From assembly GCF_011927635.1 (NCBI RefSeq), contig NZ_JAATJB010000003.1:248001-312000 (forward strand): a DNA stretch of 64,000 bases, given 5' to 3'. The notes below the pieces were generated by a model that saw only the letters and a list, made by a program, of their open reading frames with translations, made no database searches and was not told the origin of the DNA. The DNA is from Sphingomonas trueperi (GTDB taxonomy: Bacteria > Pseudomonadota > Alphaproteobacteria > Sphingomonadales > Sphingomonadaceae). Made by a program: the position numbers and the translations under genes. Shown here piece by piece: positions 49,930 through 59,591 of this stretch; the stretch's first letter is position 1, and every line of letters begins with the position of its first letter.

Positions 49930-50916
49930 TTGACCGTCCAGCCGATCCGTTCCGAAGCCAGGGCACGCGGCGCGCGAATGCTGCGCACGGCGCTGGGACC
50001 GTCCATCGCGGCGTGGCTGGACGATGCGACCGTCATCGAGGTGATGCTGAACCCGGACGGCCGCCTGTGGGTCGATCGGCTGGGTCAGGGCATCTCCGAC
50101 ACCGGCATGATGCTTGCCGCCGCCGATGGCGAGCGGATCGTCCGCCTGGTCGCCCATCATGTCGGCGTCGAGGTTCACGCGCGAAGCCCGCGCGTATCCG
50201 CCGAGCTGCCGGAAGGCGGCGAACGGTTCGAGGGATTGCTGCCGCCCGTCGTCGCGGCTCCGGCCTTCGCGATCCGCAAGCCCGCCGTCGCCGTGTTCAC
50301 GCTCGACGACTATGCGGCGGCTGGGATCATGTCGGGCGCGCAAGCCGGGGCGCTGCGCGCCGGCGTGGCGGACCACGCCAACATTCTAGTGGCCGGCGGC
50401 ACCGGCACCGGCAAGACCACGCTGGTCAACGCGCTGCTCGCGGAAGTCGCGCGGACCACCGATCGGATCGTGCTGATCGAGGACACGCGCGAGCTGCAAT
50501 GCGCCGCACCCAACCTCGTCGCCATGCGGACGCGCGACGGCGTGGTCTCGCTCTCTGATCTCGTCCGCTCGTCGCTTCGCCTGCGCCCCGACCGCATCCC
50601 GATCGGGGAGGTGCGGGGCGCCGAGGCGCTCGACCTCCTCAAAGCCTGGGGCACCGGCCATCCCGGCGGGATCGGCACCATCCATGCCGGCACCGCGCTC
50701 GGCGCGCTGCGCCGGATGGAACAGCTTATCCAGGAGGCCGTCGTCACGGTCCCGCGCGCGCTGCTCGCCGAGACCATCGACCTGATCGCGGTGCTGGTCC
50801 GCGACGGCGCTGGCCGCCGGCTCGCCGAGCTGGCCCGCGTCGAGGGGCTCGACCCCGCAACCGGCGACTACCGCCTCACGCCTTTTGTCCAAACCCAACC
50901 GGGAGACCTGCCATGA
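49930..50916 (+). CDS. trbB: Conjugal transfer ATPase TrbB (VirB11-like)
   Basis: The 328-residue secretion ATPase shows Walker [18 protein letters not shown] near residue 158, [11 protein letters not shown], an Arg-rich sensor region ([20 protein letters not shown]) and [12 protein letters not shown] (His box). The start is TTG at 49930, with AGGGG eight bases earlier. It powers pilus assembly and overlaps trbC by 4 bases. Confidence 0.95.
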   Translation: MTVQPIRSEARARGARMLRTALGPSIAAWLDDATVIEVMLNPDGRLWVDRLGQGISDTGMMLAAADGERIVRLVAHHVGVEVHARSPRVSAELPEGGERFEGLLPPVVAAPAFAIRKPAVAVFTLDDYAAAGIMSGAQAGALRAGVADHANILVAGGTGTGKTTLVNALLAEVARTTDRIVLIEDTRELQCAAPNLVAMRTRDGVVSLSDLVRSSLRLRPDRIPIGEVRGAEALDLLKAWGTGHPGGIGTIHAGTALGALRRMEQLIQEAVVTVPRALLAETIDLIAVLVRDGAGRRLAELARVEGLDPATGDYRLTPFVQTQPGDLP

Positions 50917-51245
50917 TCCATGCCCTTCGGCATGGCGCACGCCGCGCCATGCTTGCCGCCTCGGCCAGCGCCGTCGCACTCGCGATTTCCGCTCCCGCTT
51001 ATGCCTCGGGCTCGTCGATGCCGTGGGAGACGCCGCTCAATTCGATCCTCGAATCGATCCAGGGGCCGGTCGCCAAGATCGTCGCGGTCATCATCATTAT
51101 CGTCACCGGCCTGAGCCTCGCATTCGGCGACACCAGCGGCGGCTTCCGCCGCCTGATCCAGATCGTGTTCGGCCTGTCGATCGCGTTCGCCGCGTCGAGC
51201 TTCTTCCTCAGCTTCTTCTCGTTCAGCGGCGGGGCGCTGGTCTGA
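50913..51245 (+). CDS. trbC: Conjugal transfer pilin TrbC (VirB2-like)
   Basis: The 110-residue precursor has a signal peptide (SAVALAISAPAYASG) and two hydrophobic helices (VAKIVAVIIIIVTGLSLAFG, LIQIVFGLSIAFAASSFFL). It is the pilin subunit, matured probably by the TraF-like peptidase. Its TGA overlaps the trbD ATG by one base. Confidence 0.93.
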   Translation: MIHALRHGARRAMLAASASAVALAISAPAYASGSSMPWETPLNSILESIQGPVAKIVAVIIIIVTGLSLAFGDTSGGFRRLIQIVFGLSIAFAASSFFLSFFSFSGGALV

Positions 51246-51526
51246 TGGCGCTGGCGGGGGACATCGGCGAACCCGTCGCCGGCTTCATCGCGCCGGTGCA
51301 TCGCGCGCTGACCGAGCCGATCCTGCTCGGCGGCGCGCCGCGCAGCCTCGCGATCCTCAACGGGACGCTCGCGGGCGCGCTTGGCCTTGGCCTGCGCCTC
51401 TGGATCGCGGGCCTCGTCCTCTGGGCGGCCGGCCATGCGGTCGGCGTGTGGTCGGCGCGCCGCGATCCGCAGTTCGTGGACGTGGCGCGACGCCACCTCC
51501 GCTATCCGACCTGGCTCCGGGTGTGA
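51245..51526 (+). CDS. trbD: Conjugal transfer protein TrbD (VirB3-like)
   Basis: The 93-residue protein starts with GFIAPVHRALTEPILLGGAPRSLAILNGTL, the VirB3 signature, followed by one or two membrane segments and an RRDPQFVDVARRHLRYPTWL end. It anchors TrbE at the inner membrane. Confidence 0.93.
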   Translation: MALAGDIGEPVAGFIAPVHRALTEPILLGGAPRSLAILNGTLAGALGLGLRLWIAGLVLWAAGHAVGVWSARRDPQFVDVARRHLRYPTWLRV

Positions 51527-51536
51527 GGGCGGCCCG

Positions 51537-54029
51537 ATGATGAGCTTGCGCGAATATCGCAGCGGCGCCGCGCACCTCGCCGACTTCCTGCCCTGGGCGG
51601 CGCTGGTCGGCGGAGGGGCGGTGCTCAACAAGGACGGATCGTTCCAGCGCACGGCGCGCTTTCGCGGTCCCGATCTCGACAGCGCGACGCCCGCCGAGCT
51701 GGTCGCGACCACGGCGCGGCTAAACAACGCGCTGCGCCGGCTCGGTTCGGGCTGGGCGATCTTCGTCGAGGCGCAGCGCGCGCCCGCGCTCGCCTACCCG
51801 GATTCGGAGTTTCCCGATCCGGCCTCGGCGCTGGTGGACATGGAGCGGCGCGAACAGTTCCGCGAGGAAGGCACGCATTTCGAGAGCCGCTACTATCTGA
51901 CGCTCGCCTGGATGCCGCCGGCCGAGGACGCGGCGCGCGCCGAAGGCTGGCTTTACGAGGGCCGCTCAGGCAGCGGCGTCGATCCCTGGGAGCTGCTCAA
52001 GGGCTTCATCGACCGCAGCGACCGCGTGCTCCATCTGGTTGAAGGTTTCGTCCCCGAAGTCCGCTGGCTCGATGACGCCGAGACGCTGACCTACCTGCAC
52101 AGCACCATCTCGACCCGGCGCCAGCGCGTCCGCGTGCCGGAGACGCCGATCCATCTCGATGCGCTGCTCGCCGACGAGCCGCTGACCGGCGGCCTCGAAC
52201 CGAAGCTGGGCGATCATCACCTCCGAACGCTCACCATCATCGGCTTCCCGAGTGTGACCTTTCCCGGCCTGCTCGACGAGCTGAACCGGATGGCGTTCGA
52301 GTATCGCTGGGCAACTCGCGCGATCATGCTCGACAAGACCGACGCGACCAAGCTGCTTACGAAGATAAGGCGGCAATGGTTCGCCAAGCGCAAGTCGGTC
52401 GCGGCGATCCTCAAGGAAGTCATGACCAACGAGGCGTCGGTTCTGATGGACAGCGACGCCTCGAACAAGGCCGCCGACGCCGACACCGCCTTGCAGGAGC
52501 TGGGCGCCGACTATGCGGGCCTCGCCCTCGTCACCGCCAGCGTGACGGTGTGGGACCGCGACCCGGCGGTGGCATCCGAGAAGCTGCGGCTCGTCGAGAA
52601 GGTCATTCAGGGCCGCGACTTCACCGTGATCCCCGAAGGCATGAACGCGATCGAGGCATGGCTGGGGAGTCTTCCGGGCCACGTCTATGCCAACGTCCGG
52701 CAACCGCCGGTCTCGACGCTCAATCTCGCCCACCTGATCCCCCTGTCAGCGGTATGGGCGGGGCCGGAACGGGACGAGCATTTCGGACAGCCCCCGTTGC
52801 TCTATGCACGGACCGAAGGCTCGACCCCGTTCCGGTTTTCCCTTCACGTCGGCGATGTCGGCCACGAAATCATCGTCGGGCCGACAGGTGCTGGCAAGTC
52901 GGTGCTGCTCGCGCTCATGGCGATGCAGTTCCGCCGCTACCCGGACTCGCAAGTCTTCGCCTTCGACTTCGGCGGCTCGATCCGCGCGGCCGCGCTGGCG
53001 ATGGGCGGCGACTGGCAGGATCTCGGCGGCGGCCTCTCCGACGAGAGCGAGACGGGCGTGCAGCTCCAGCCGCTCGCCCGCATCGACGATCCCGCAGAGC
53101 GAACCTGGGCTTCCGAATGGCTGGCCGCGATCCTCGCCCGCGAAGGCGTCACCATCGACCCGCAGGCCAAGGAGCATATCTGGTCGGCCCTCGGCTCGCT
53201 CGCCAGCGCGCCGGCGCCCGAGCGCACCCTGACCGGCCTTGCGGTGCTCTTGCAGAGCCAGCAGCTCAAGCAGGCGCTGGCGCCTTATTGCGTCGGCGGG
53301 CCGTGGGGCCGCCTGCTCGACGGCGAGACCGAACGGCTGGGCGAGGCCAGGGTGCAGGCGTTCGAGACCGAGGGCCTGGTCGGCGCCGGATCGGCCGCGG
53401 CGGTGCTCGCCTATCTGTTCCACCGCATCGAGGGCCGGCTGGACGGCTCGCCGACGCTCATCATCATCGACGAGGGCTGGCTGGTCCTGGATAGCCCGGA
53501 GTTCGCGGCGCAGCTCCGCGAATGGCTCAAGACGCTCAGGAAAAAGAACGCCAGCGTCGTCTTCGCCACGCAGAGCCTCGCTGACATCGAGACTTCGGCC
53601 ATCGCGCCGGCCATCATCGAGAGCTGCCTGACGCGCATCTTCCTGCCCAACGAGCGCGCCGCCGAGCCGCAAATCACCGCCGTCTATCGCCGTTTCGGCC
53701 TCAACGACCGCCAGATCGAGATCATCGCGCGGGCGACCCCCAAGCGGGATTATTACTGCCAGTCGGCGCGCGGCAACCGGCTGTTCGAGCTGGGGCTGGG
53801 CGAGGTGGCGCTGGCCTTCGCGGCGGCCTCCTCGAAGACCGATCAGCGCCTGATCGCCGAGTTGATCGACCGTCACGGCCACGATGGCTTCGCCGCCGCG
53901 TGGCTGCGCGAGCGCGGCGTCGCCTGGGCGGCGGACCTGCTGCCCGCCTTCGCGCCCGCCGATCCGCACGAGGCGCGGGAGCGCCAGCCTGAACTTCCCC
54001 TCATGCCTGACATGGAGATCGAACCATGA
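51537..54029 (+). CDS. trbE: Conjugal transfer ATPase TrbE (VirB4-like)
   Basis: The 830-residue protein begins MMSLREYRSGAAHLADFLPWA and has the CagE/TrbE/VirB N-domain, Walker A VGPTGAGKSVLLALMAMQ near residue 448 and Walker B LIIIDEGWLVLD near 641, with VVFATQSLADIETSA. It is the largest channel ATPase. The start at 51537 avoids the long frame upstream that overlaps trbD. It overlaps trbJ by 4 bases. Confidence 0.96.
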   Translation: MMSLREYRSGAAHLADFLPWAALVGGGAVLNKDGSFQRTARFRGPDLDSATPAELVATTARLNNALRRLGSGWAIFVEAQRAPALAYPDSEFPDPASALVDMERREQFREEGTHFESRYYLTLAWMPPAEDAARAEGWLYEGRSGSGVDPWELLKGFIDRSDRVLHLVEGFVPEVRWLDDAETLTYLHSTISTRRQRVRVPETPIHLDALLADEPLTGGLEPKLGDHHLRTLTIIGFPSVTFPGLLDELNRMAFEYRWATRAIMLDKTDATKLLTKIRRQWFAKRKSVAAILKEVMTNEASVLMDSDASNKAADADTALQELGADYAGLALVTASVTVWDRDPAVASEKLRLVEKVIQGRDFTVIPEGMNAIEAWLGSLPGHVYANVRQPPVSTLNLAHLIPLSAVWAGPERDEHFGQPPLLYARTEGSTPFRFSLHVGDVGHEIIVGPTGAGKSVLLALMAMQFRRYPDSQVFAFDFGGSIRAAALAMGGDWQDLGGGLSDESETGVQLQPLARIDDPAERTWASEWLAAILAREGVTIDPQAKEHIWSALGSLASAPAPERTLTGLAVLLQSQQLKQALAPYCVGGPWGRLLDGETERLGEARVQAFETEGLVGAGSAAAVLAYLFHRIEGRLDGSPTLIIIDEGWLVLDSPEFAAQLREWLKTLRKKNASVVFATQSLADIETSAIAPAIIESCLTRIFLPNERAAEPQITAVYRRFGLNDRQIEIIARATPKRDYYCQSARGNRLFELGLGEVALAFAAASSKTDQRLIAELIDRHGHDGFAAAWLRERGVAWAADLLPAFAPADPHEARERQPELPLMPDMEIEP

Positions 54030-54751
54030 AATCTTCGCCGATCCGCCGCGCCCTGATGGCAGGCGTTCTCGCTGCAACGGCCGTCGCCCCGGCCTTGATG
54101 CCCATGCCGGCCTACGCGCAATTCGGCAGCGGCATCGTGTTCGATCCGACCAACTACGCCCAGAACGTGCTCACCGCCGCGCGCGAGCTGCAACAGATCA
54201 ACAACCAGATCCAGCAGATCGAGAACCAGGCCACCTCGCTGATCAATCAGGCGAAGAACCTCGCTTCGCTGCCATACAGCACGCTGGCGACCTTGCAGGC
54301 GCAAATCCAGCGCACCCAGCAGTTGCTCAACAACGCCCAGCGCATCGCCTACAGCGTCCAGTCGATCGATCAGGCGTTCACCACCCGCTACAATGGCGCC
54401 ACCGCCTCGACCTCCGACGCGCAGATGGTCGCCAACGCGCAGGAGAGCTGGAAAACCAGCGTCGCCGCGTTTCAGGATACGATGAGGGTTCAGGCCGGCG
54501 TCGTCGGCAATATCGACGGCGCCCGCACCAGCATGAACGGCCTGGTTTCCGCCAGCCAGTCGGCGACCGGCGCGCTCCAGGCGGCACAGGCAGGCAATCA
54601 GCTTCTCGCGCTCCAGTCACAGCAGATCGCCGACCTGACCGCGCTGGCCGCTGCGCAGTCGCGCGCGCAGGCGCTGGAAATGGCCCGCCAGACGCAGATC
54701 GAGGCGGACGGCCGCGAGCGGTTCAGCCGCTTCTTCGACAACGGCAACTGA
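54026..54751 (+). CDS. trbJ: Conjugal transfer protein TrbJ (VirB5-like)
   Basis: The 241-residue protein has a signal peptide cut near AYAQFG, then FDPTNYAQNVLTAARELQQINNQIQQIENQ, the conserved TrbJ coiled coil, and ends ADGRERFSRFFDNGN. It is exported and likely sits at the pilus tip. AATGA-type overlap with trbE. Confidence 0.95.
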   Translation: MKSSPIRRALMAGVLAATAVAPALMPMPAYAQFGSGIVFDPTNYAQNVLTAARELQQINNQIQQIENQATSLINQAKNLASLPYSTLATLQAQIQRTQQLLNNAQRIAYSVQSIDQAFTTRYNGATASTSDAQMVANAQESWKTSVAAFQDTMRVQAGVVGNIDGARTSMNGLVSASQSATGALQAAQAGNQLLALQSQQIADLTALAAAQSRAQALEMARQTQIEADGRERFSRFFDNGN

Positions 54752-54757
54752 CGACCG

Positions 54758-55108
54758 ATGCCCTCGCGCAACCTCAAGATCGCGGGCGTCGCGGCGCTCG
54801 CCGGCATGATGATGGCGGTGGTGATCGTCGGCACGACGAAGCGGGACCAGCCTGCTCCGGCGGACATGAACGCACCGCCTGTCGCCGCGGCCTCCGATCC
54901 GCTCGCGCGCGAGCTGGACCGCTGCGCCACGCTCACCATGCCCGATGCGGGGTGTGAGGCGGCGTGGGCGGCGAACCGCCGTCGCTTCTTTGGCCAGAAC
55001 GACCCGTCCGCCGAGACGGTCGGCACAGCGGATCAGGTCGCAGCGCAGGGACAGGGCGAGCCGCAGGACGCGGCGGCGCTCCCCATTAAGACGGGAGCAC
55101 GGCCATGA
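54758..55108 (+). CDS. trbK: Entry exclusion protein TrbK (TrbK-alt type)
   Basis: The 116-residue protein has an N-terminal membrane segment (LKIAGVAALAGMMMAVVIVG) and the TrbK-alt core LARELDRCATLTMPDAGCEAAWAANRRRFFG with two conserved Cys. It is thought to block redundant transfer into cells that already carry the element. A second protein with a similar Cys pair lies at 59592..59870. Confidence 0.88.
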   Translation: MPSRNLKIAGVAALAGMMMAVVIVGTTKRDQPAPADMNAPPVAAASDPLARELDRCATLTMPDAGCEAAWAANRRRFFGQNDPSAETVGTADQVAAQGQGEPQDAAALPIKTGARP

Positions 55109-56397
55109 ATACCGGCGTCATCGACACCTTCCTCGACACCTTCACGCGCTACATCGACAGCGGCTTCGGGTTGCTCGGGAGCGAGGTCGGCTTCCTCTCT
55201 TCGACGCTGATCGTGATCGACGTGACCATCGCGGGTCTGTTCTGGGCCTGGGGCGCGGACGAGGACGTATTGCAGCGCCTCATCAAGAAAACCCTCTACA
55301 TCGGCGTGTTCGCCTTCATCATCGGCAATTTCTCGAACCTGGCCACAATTGTCTTCCAGAGCTTTGCCGGGCTGGGGCTCAAGGCCAGTGGCGGCGGCAT
55401 GGCGCTCGCCGACTTCATGAAGCCGGGCAGCATCGCCGCGGCCGGCTTGACCGCCGCCCAGCCGTTGGTCGATGCGACCAAGGAATACGGCAGCATCTGG
55501 GCGGTCTTCGCCAATCTTGCGGCCATCATCGTCCTGATGCTCGCTTGGGTGATCGTCGTGCTCGCCTTCTTCGTGATGGCGGTGCAGGTCTTCATCACGA
55601 TCATCGAGTTCAAGCTGGTGACGCTCGCCGGCTTCGTGCTGCTGCCGTTCGCCTTCTGGCATCGCACCGCCTTCATGGCCGAGAAGGTGCTGGGCCACAT
55701 CGTCTCGACCGGCATCAAGGTGCTGGTGCTGGCCGTCATCACCGGCATCGGCACCACCTTGTTCAGCCAGTTCACCCCCACGGGTCTCGGGGCGACGCCG
55801 AACGCCCAAACCGTGATGGCGATCGCACTCGCGGCGCTGGCACTGCTTGGCCTCTCCATCTTCGGTCCCGGCATCGCCAACGGCATCGTTTCGGGCGGTC
55901 CGGCGCTCGGAGCCGGTGCGGCCGCCGGAACGGCGCTCGCGGCCGGCGGCGCGATCATGGGCGGCGTCGCCGGTGCGCGCCTCGCGGCCGGGGCCGCAGC
56001 CGGCGCGATCGGCGGCATGGCGACGGGCGGAGCCCGCGCCGCGGGCGCCGCCTCCGGCGCTTATTCGGCCGGATCGGCGGGCAAGTCGGGCGCGGCTTCG
56101 GTGGCCGGCGGCCTTGGCGGCGTCGGCAAGGCGGCGGGAAGCGCCGCCATGTCGCCGCTGCGCCGCGCCGCCGCCTCGATGAAGCAGAGCTACCAATCCG
56201 GCCGCGCCGCGACCTCCGCACCAGCGGCCACGTCCGCCGCGCCGGAACCATCCGGCACGTCCGGCCCGCCGGCCTGGGCGAAGTCGATGAAACAACGCCA
56301 GACGATGAGCCACGGCGCGAGCGTCGCCGCCCACACGCTGCGCGGCGGCGACAGCCACGGCGGCGGCGCTTCGGTCGATACCAGCGAGAAGGACTAG
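55105..56397 (+). CDS. trbL: Conjugal transfer protein TrbL (VirB6-like)
   Basis: The 430-residue polytopic inner-membrane protein starts GVIDTFLDTFTRYIDSGFGLLGSEVGFL and has about six membrane segments to residue 260, then a Gly/Ala-rich tail (AGAAAGTALAAGGAIMGG...) and a polar C-terminus. It forms part of the channel in the inner membrane. Confidence 0.95.
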   Translation: MNTGVIDTFLDTFTRYIDSGFGLLGSEVGFLSSTLIVIDVTIAGLFWAWGADEDVLQRLIKKTLYIGVFAFIIGNFSNLATIVFQSFAGLGLKASGGGMALADFMKPGSIAAAGLTAAQPLVDATKEYGSIWAVFANLAAIIVLMLAWVIVVLAFFVMAVQVFITIIEFKLVTLAGFVLLPFAFWHRTAFMAEKVLGHIVSTGIKVLVLAVITGIGTTLFSQFTPTGLGATPNAQTVMAIALAALALLGLSIFGPGIANGIVSGGPALGAGAAAGTALAAGGAIMGGVAGARLAAGAAAGAIGGMATGGARAAGAASGAYSAGSAGKSGAASVAGGLGGVGKAAGSAAMSPLRRAAASMKQSYQSGRAATSAPAATSAAPEPSGTSGPPAWAKSMKQRQTMSHGASVAAHTLRGGDSHGGGASVDTSEKD

Positions 56398-56401
56398 CCG
56401 C

Positions 56402-57094
56402 ATGTTCCGACGCCCCTCCATCCGCTACGGGCAGACGCCCGAGCCCGAGACGCCCTACCAGCGTGCCGCGCAGGTCTGGGACGACCGCATCGGCTCGGCC
56501 CGCGTGCAGGCGAAGAACTGGCGGCTCGCCTGCCTCGCTTCGCTGGCGCTGTCGGGCGGGCTTGCCGCCGGCCTTGTATGGGAGTCGGCGAGCGGCTCGA
56601 TCGTGCCGTGGGTCGTGCAGGTCGATCGGCTCGGCCAGGCGCAGGCCATCGCCCCCGCCGATTACGGCTATCAGCCGACCGATCCCCAGATCGCATTCCA
56701 TCTGGCGCGCTTCATCGAAGAGGTGCGCGGCATCGCCGCCGATCCGATCGTCGTCCGCCAGAACTGGCTTCGCGCCTATGACTTCACCACCGACAAGGGC
56801 GCGGTCGCGCTCAACGACTATGCGCGATCCAACGACCCGTTCGCCAGCATCGGCAAGGTGCAGGTCGCGGTGGACATCTCCAGCGTGATCCGGGCCTCGC
56901 CCGACAGCTTCCGCGTTGCCTGGATCGAGCGGCACTATCAGGACGGGAGCCTCGCTTCCACCACGCGCTGGTCGGCGATCCTGACGATCGTGATCCAGAC
57001 CCCCGCCACCCCCGACGCGCTCCGCAAGAATCCGCTCGGGATCTACGTCAACGCCATCAACTGGTCGAAGGAGCTGTCCGATGACGCATCCTGA
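56402..57094 (+). CDS. trbF: Conjugal transfer protein TrbF (VirB8-like)
   Basis: The 230-residue protein has YQRAAQVWDDRIGSARVQAKNWRLACLASL, one membrane segment, and a periplasmic VirB8 domain (VPWVVQVDRLGQAQAI, HLARFIEEVRGIAADPIVVRQNWLRAYDF, NPLGIYVNAINWSKEL). It bridges the inner-membrane complex and the outer core. It overlaps trbG by 14 bases. Confidence 0.95.
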   Translation: MFRRPSIRYGQTPEPETPYQRAAQVWDDRIGSARVQAKNWRLACLASLALSGGLAAGLVWESASGSIVPWVVQVDRLGQAQAIAPADYGYQPTDPQIAFHLARFIEEVRGIAADPIVVRQNWLRAYDFTTDKGAVALNDYARSNDPFASIGKVQVAVDISSVIRASPDSFRVAWIERHYQDGSLASTTRWSAILTIVIQTPATPDALRKNPLGIYVNAINWSKELSDDAS

Positions 57095-58100
57095 TGCACG
57101 CCGGGCTACGCTCCCGGTCCTGCTGCTCTCCGCCTCCGCGCTCGCCGGCTGCGCCGGCGCCGGCGCCAAACCGCCCGCCATCTCCTATGATGATGCCACG
57201 CCCGCCATTCAGGCCGTGTCCGAGCCCGAACCGGCCAAGCCCGTCGAGGTGGTGGCGATCCCGCAGCCGCTGCCCTTGCCGGGTCAGTTGAAGCCGGTAA
57301 CGGCCGGGCCGCGCGTTCCCGAGCCGGCCGATCCGAAGGAGCGCGTCGGCGTCGCCAATGCCGCCGCCCGCGTGCAGCCGGTCAAGGATGGCTTCCTCAA
57401 CGCCATCCAGCAATATCCCTATGCCGATGGCGCGCTCTATCAGGTCTATACCGCGCCGGGCGAGGTGACGGACATCGCGCTGGAGGAGGGCGAGCAGCTC
57501 GCCGGCTCCGGTCCCGTCGCGGCCGGCGACACGGTGCGCTGGGTCATCGGCGACACCGAGAGCGGATCGGGCGCGACGAAGCGCGTCCATATCCTCGCGA
57601 AGCCCACGCGCCCCGACCTGACCACGAACCTCGTCATCAACACCGACAGGCGCACCTATCACCTCGAACTGCGCGCGACAGCCGCGACCTATATGGCCTC
57701 GGTCTCGTGGACCTATCCGCAGGACAGGTTGATCGCGCTCCGGCGCGACAATGCGGCGGCCGCCAGCGCCGCGCCGGTGGCGGCCGGCGTGGACATCGCC
57801 GCGCTGAACTTCCGCTATGCGATCGACGGCGACAATGCGCCGTGGAAGCCGCTGCGCGCCTTCGACGACGGCCGACAGGTGTTCATCGAGTTTCCGGCCG
57901 GGATCGCGCAGGGCGAGATGCCGCCGCTGTTCGTGGTTGGGCCGGCCGGTGGCGGCGAGCTGGTGAACTACCGCGTCCAGGGCCGCTACATGGTGGTGGA
58001 CCGGCTGTTCGGCGTTGCCGAACTGCGCATGGGCGACAAGAAGTCCCAGCAGAAGGTGCGCGTCACCCGCACCGACGGCACGCGCCGGGGGCGGTCATGA
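57081..58100 (+). CDS. trbG: Conjugal transfer outer-membrane core protein TrbG (VirB9-like)
   Basis: The 339-residue protein has a lipoprotein-like signal (LLLSASALAGCAGAG), a Pro-rich linker, and the VirB9 domain (YPYADGALYQVYTAPGEVTDIALEEGEQL, TNLVINTDRRTYHLEL). It is part of the outer-membrane core with TrbI. Overlaps trbI by 4 bases. Confidence 0.95.
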   Translation: MTHPDARRATLPVLLLSASALAGCAGAGAKPPAISYDDATPAIQAVSEPEPAKPVEVVAIPQPLPLPGQLKPVTAGPRVPEPADPKERVGVANAAARVQPVKDGFLNAIQQYPYADGALYQVYTAPGEVTDIALEEGEQLAGSGPVAAGDTVRWVIGDTESGSGATKRVHILAKPTRPDLTTNLVINTDRRTYHLELRATAATYMASVSWTYPQDRLIALRRDNAAAASAAPVAAGVDIAALNFRYAIDGDNAPWKPLRAFDDGRQVFIEFPAGIAQGEMPPLFVVGPAGGGELVNYRVQGRYMVVDRLFGVAELRMGDKKSQQKVRVTRTDGTRRGRS

Positions 58101-59347
58101 GCGGGGCCGAGCAAGGCCCGGCCACGCCGGAGACCCCGGCGAGCGCGGCGGCGCCGGCCGCTGCCGGGGCGCCATCCGAAGCCTTCCGGCTGCGCGGGAG
58201 CCCGCCGCGCGTGATGCGGCTGTCGCGAAAGGCGCTGGCGGCGGTCGGCGTGGTCGCCGGCCTCGGTATCGGCGGCTCGCTGATCTACGCGCTGCGCCCG
58301 GCCGGACAGCACCAGGCCAAGGAGCTATACAGCACCGAGAACCGGCCAACCGCCGATGTCATCGCCACCGCGCCAAAGGATTACGGGCATGTCCCGAAGC
58401 TCGGCCCCGCGCTGCCCGGCGATCTCGGGCCGCCGATCCTGTCTGCCGAGCAGCGCCGCGAGGCCGCGCTGGGGACGCCGGGCACGGTCCCGCCCGGTCA
58501 GGGTGCGCAGGCGAATGCCGCCATCGAGGCGCGCCAGCGCGTCCTTCAGGAGCGCGACGCCGCGCGCACCAGCAAGCTGTTCCTCGGCGGCGAGCCCGCG
58601 CCGGCCTCGGCTCCCGCGCTCGCCCTCGCGGATCAGGCCACAGGTGCAGTGTCCGCCGCCACGCCCGCCACGCAGTCCGAGGACGCCAGCCCCAACGGTC
58701 AGGCGGCCAAGCGCGCCTTCCTCAAGGACGATAGCGACCGCCGCGCCGTCAGCGCCGAGCGGCTGGCTGCGCCGCCGTCGCCTTATGTGGTCCAGGCCGG
58801 CAGCGTAATCGCGGCCGCGCTCATCACCGGCCTCCGCTCCGATCTTCCCGGCCAGATCACCGCCCAGGTGACGCAGAATATCTATGACAGCCCCACCGGG
58901 CGCATCCTGCTCATCCCGCAAGGCGCGAAGTTGATCGGTGCCTATGATTCCTCGGTCTCGTTCGGGCAGAGCCGCGTGTTGCTCGCTTGGGATAGGCTGA
59001 TCTTTCCCGATGGCCGTTCGATCGCGCTCGAGCGCCAGCCGGGCGCCGATGCCGCAGGCTATGCCGGGCTTGAGGATGGCGTGAACAACCATTGGGGCAA
59101 GCTGTTCAAGGCCGCGCTCCTCTCGACTATGCTCAGCGTCGGCAGCGAGGCCGGCACCAGCCAGAGCGAGAACAATCTGGCGCAGGCGCTCCGGGCCGGC
59201 GCCGCCAACGGATTCAGCCAGGCCGGACAGCAGGTCGTCGAGCACGAGCTGAACATCCAGCCCACACTCACCATCCGTCCCGGTTTCCCGGTCCGTGTGA
59301 TCGTGACGCGCGACCTTGTATTGGCTCCCGCTGGAGGCGGCCAATGA
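58097..59347 (+). CDS. trbI: Conjugal transfer protein TrbI (VirB10-like)
   Basis: The 416-residue protein has a cytosolic Ala/Pro head, one membrane segment (ALAAVGVVAGLGIGGSLIYAL), a Pro-rich periplasmic linker and the VirB10 beta-barrel domain (VQAGSVIAAALITGLRSDLPGQITAQVTQNIYD, LLIPQGAKLIGAYDS, NIQPTLTIRPGFPVRVIVTRDLVL). It spans the envelope and links to the coupling protein. Confidence 0.96.
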   Translation: MSGAEQGPATPETPASAAAPAAAGAPSEAFRLRGSPPRVMRLSRKALAAVGVVAGLGIGGSLIYALRPAGQHQAKELYSTENRPTADVIATAPKDYGHVPKLGPALPGDLGPPILSAEQRREAALGTPGTVPPGQGAQANAAIEARQRVLQERDAARTSKLFLGGEPAPASAPALALADQATGAVSAATPATQSEDASPNGQAAKRAFLKDDSDRRAVSAERLAAPPSPYVVQAGSVIAAALITGLRSDLPGQITAQVTQNIYDSPTGRILLIPQGAKLIGAYDSSVSFGQSRVLLAWDRLIFPDGRSIALERQPGADAAGYAGLEDGVNNHWGKLFKAALLSTMLSVGSEAGTSQSENNLAQALRAGAANGFSQAGQQVVEHELNIQPTLTIRPGFPVRVIVTRDLVLAPAGGGQ

Positions 59348-59571
59348 CCGCCAAACTCAGGCTGGGGCCGATCGCCGACGACAAGCCGGTGAAGCTGACG
59401 GTGGAGTTGCCCGCCGCGCTTCACCGCGATCTCGTCGCCTATGCGGCGGCGCTCGCGGCCGAGACCGGACAGCCGCCGATGCCGCCCGAGAAGCTCGTTG
59501 CCCCGATGCTGGCCCGGTTCATGGCGACCGACCGCGCCTTTGCGCGGCATCGACGCACGCGGGTGGACTGA
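59344..59571 (+). CDS. DUF2274 protein
   Basis: The 75-residue protein (KLRLGPIADDKPVKLTVELPAALHRDLVAYAAALAAETGQPPMPPEKLVAPMLARFMATDRAFARHRR) is a typical DUF2274 member, the customary last gene of Tn4371-like trb operons. It resembles small RHH proteins and may regulate the operon. The start overlaps trbI by 4 bases. Confidence 0.92.
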   Translation: MTAKLRLGPIADDKPVKLTVELPAALHRDLVAYAAALAAETGQPPMPPEKLVAPMLARFMATDRAFARHRRTRVD

Positions 59572-59591
59572 CAGGCCAACCGGCCGGTTCC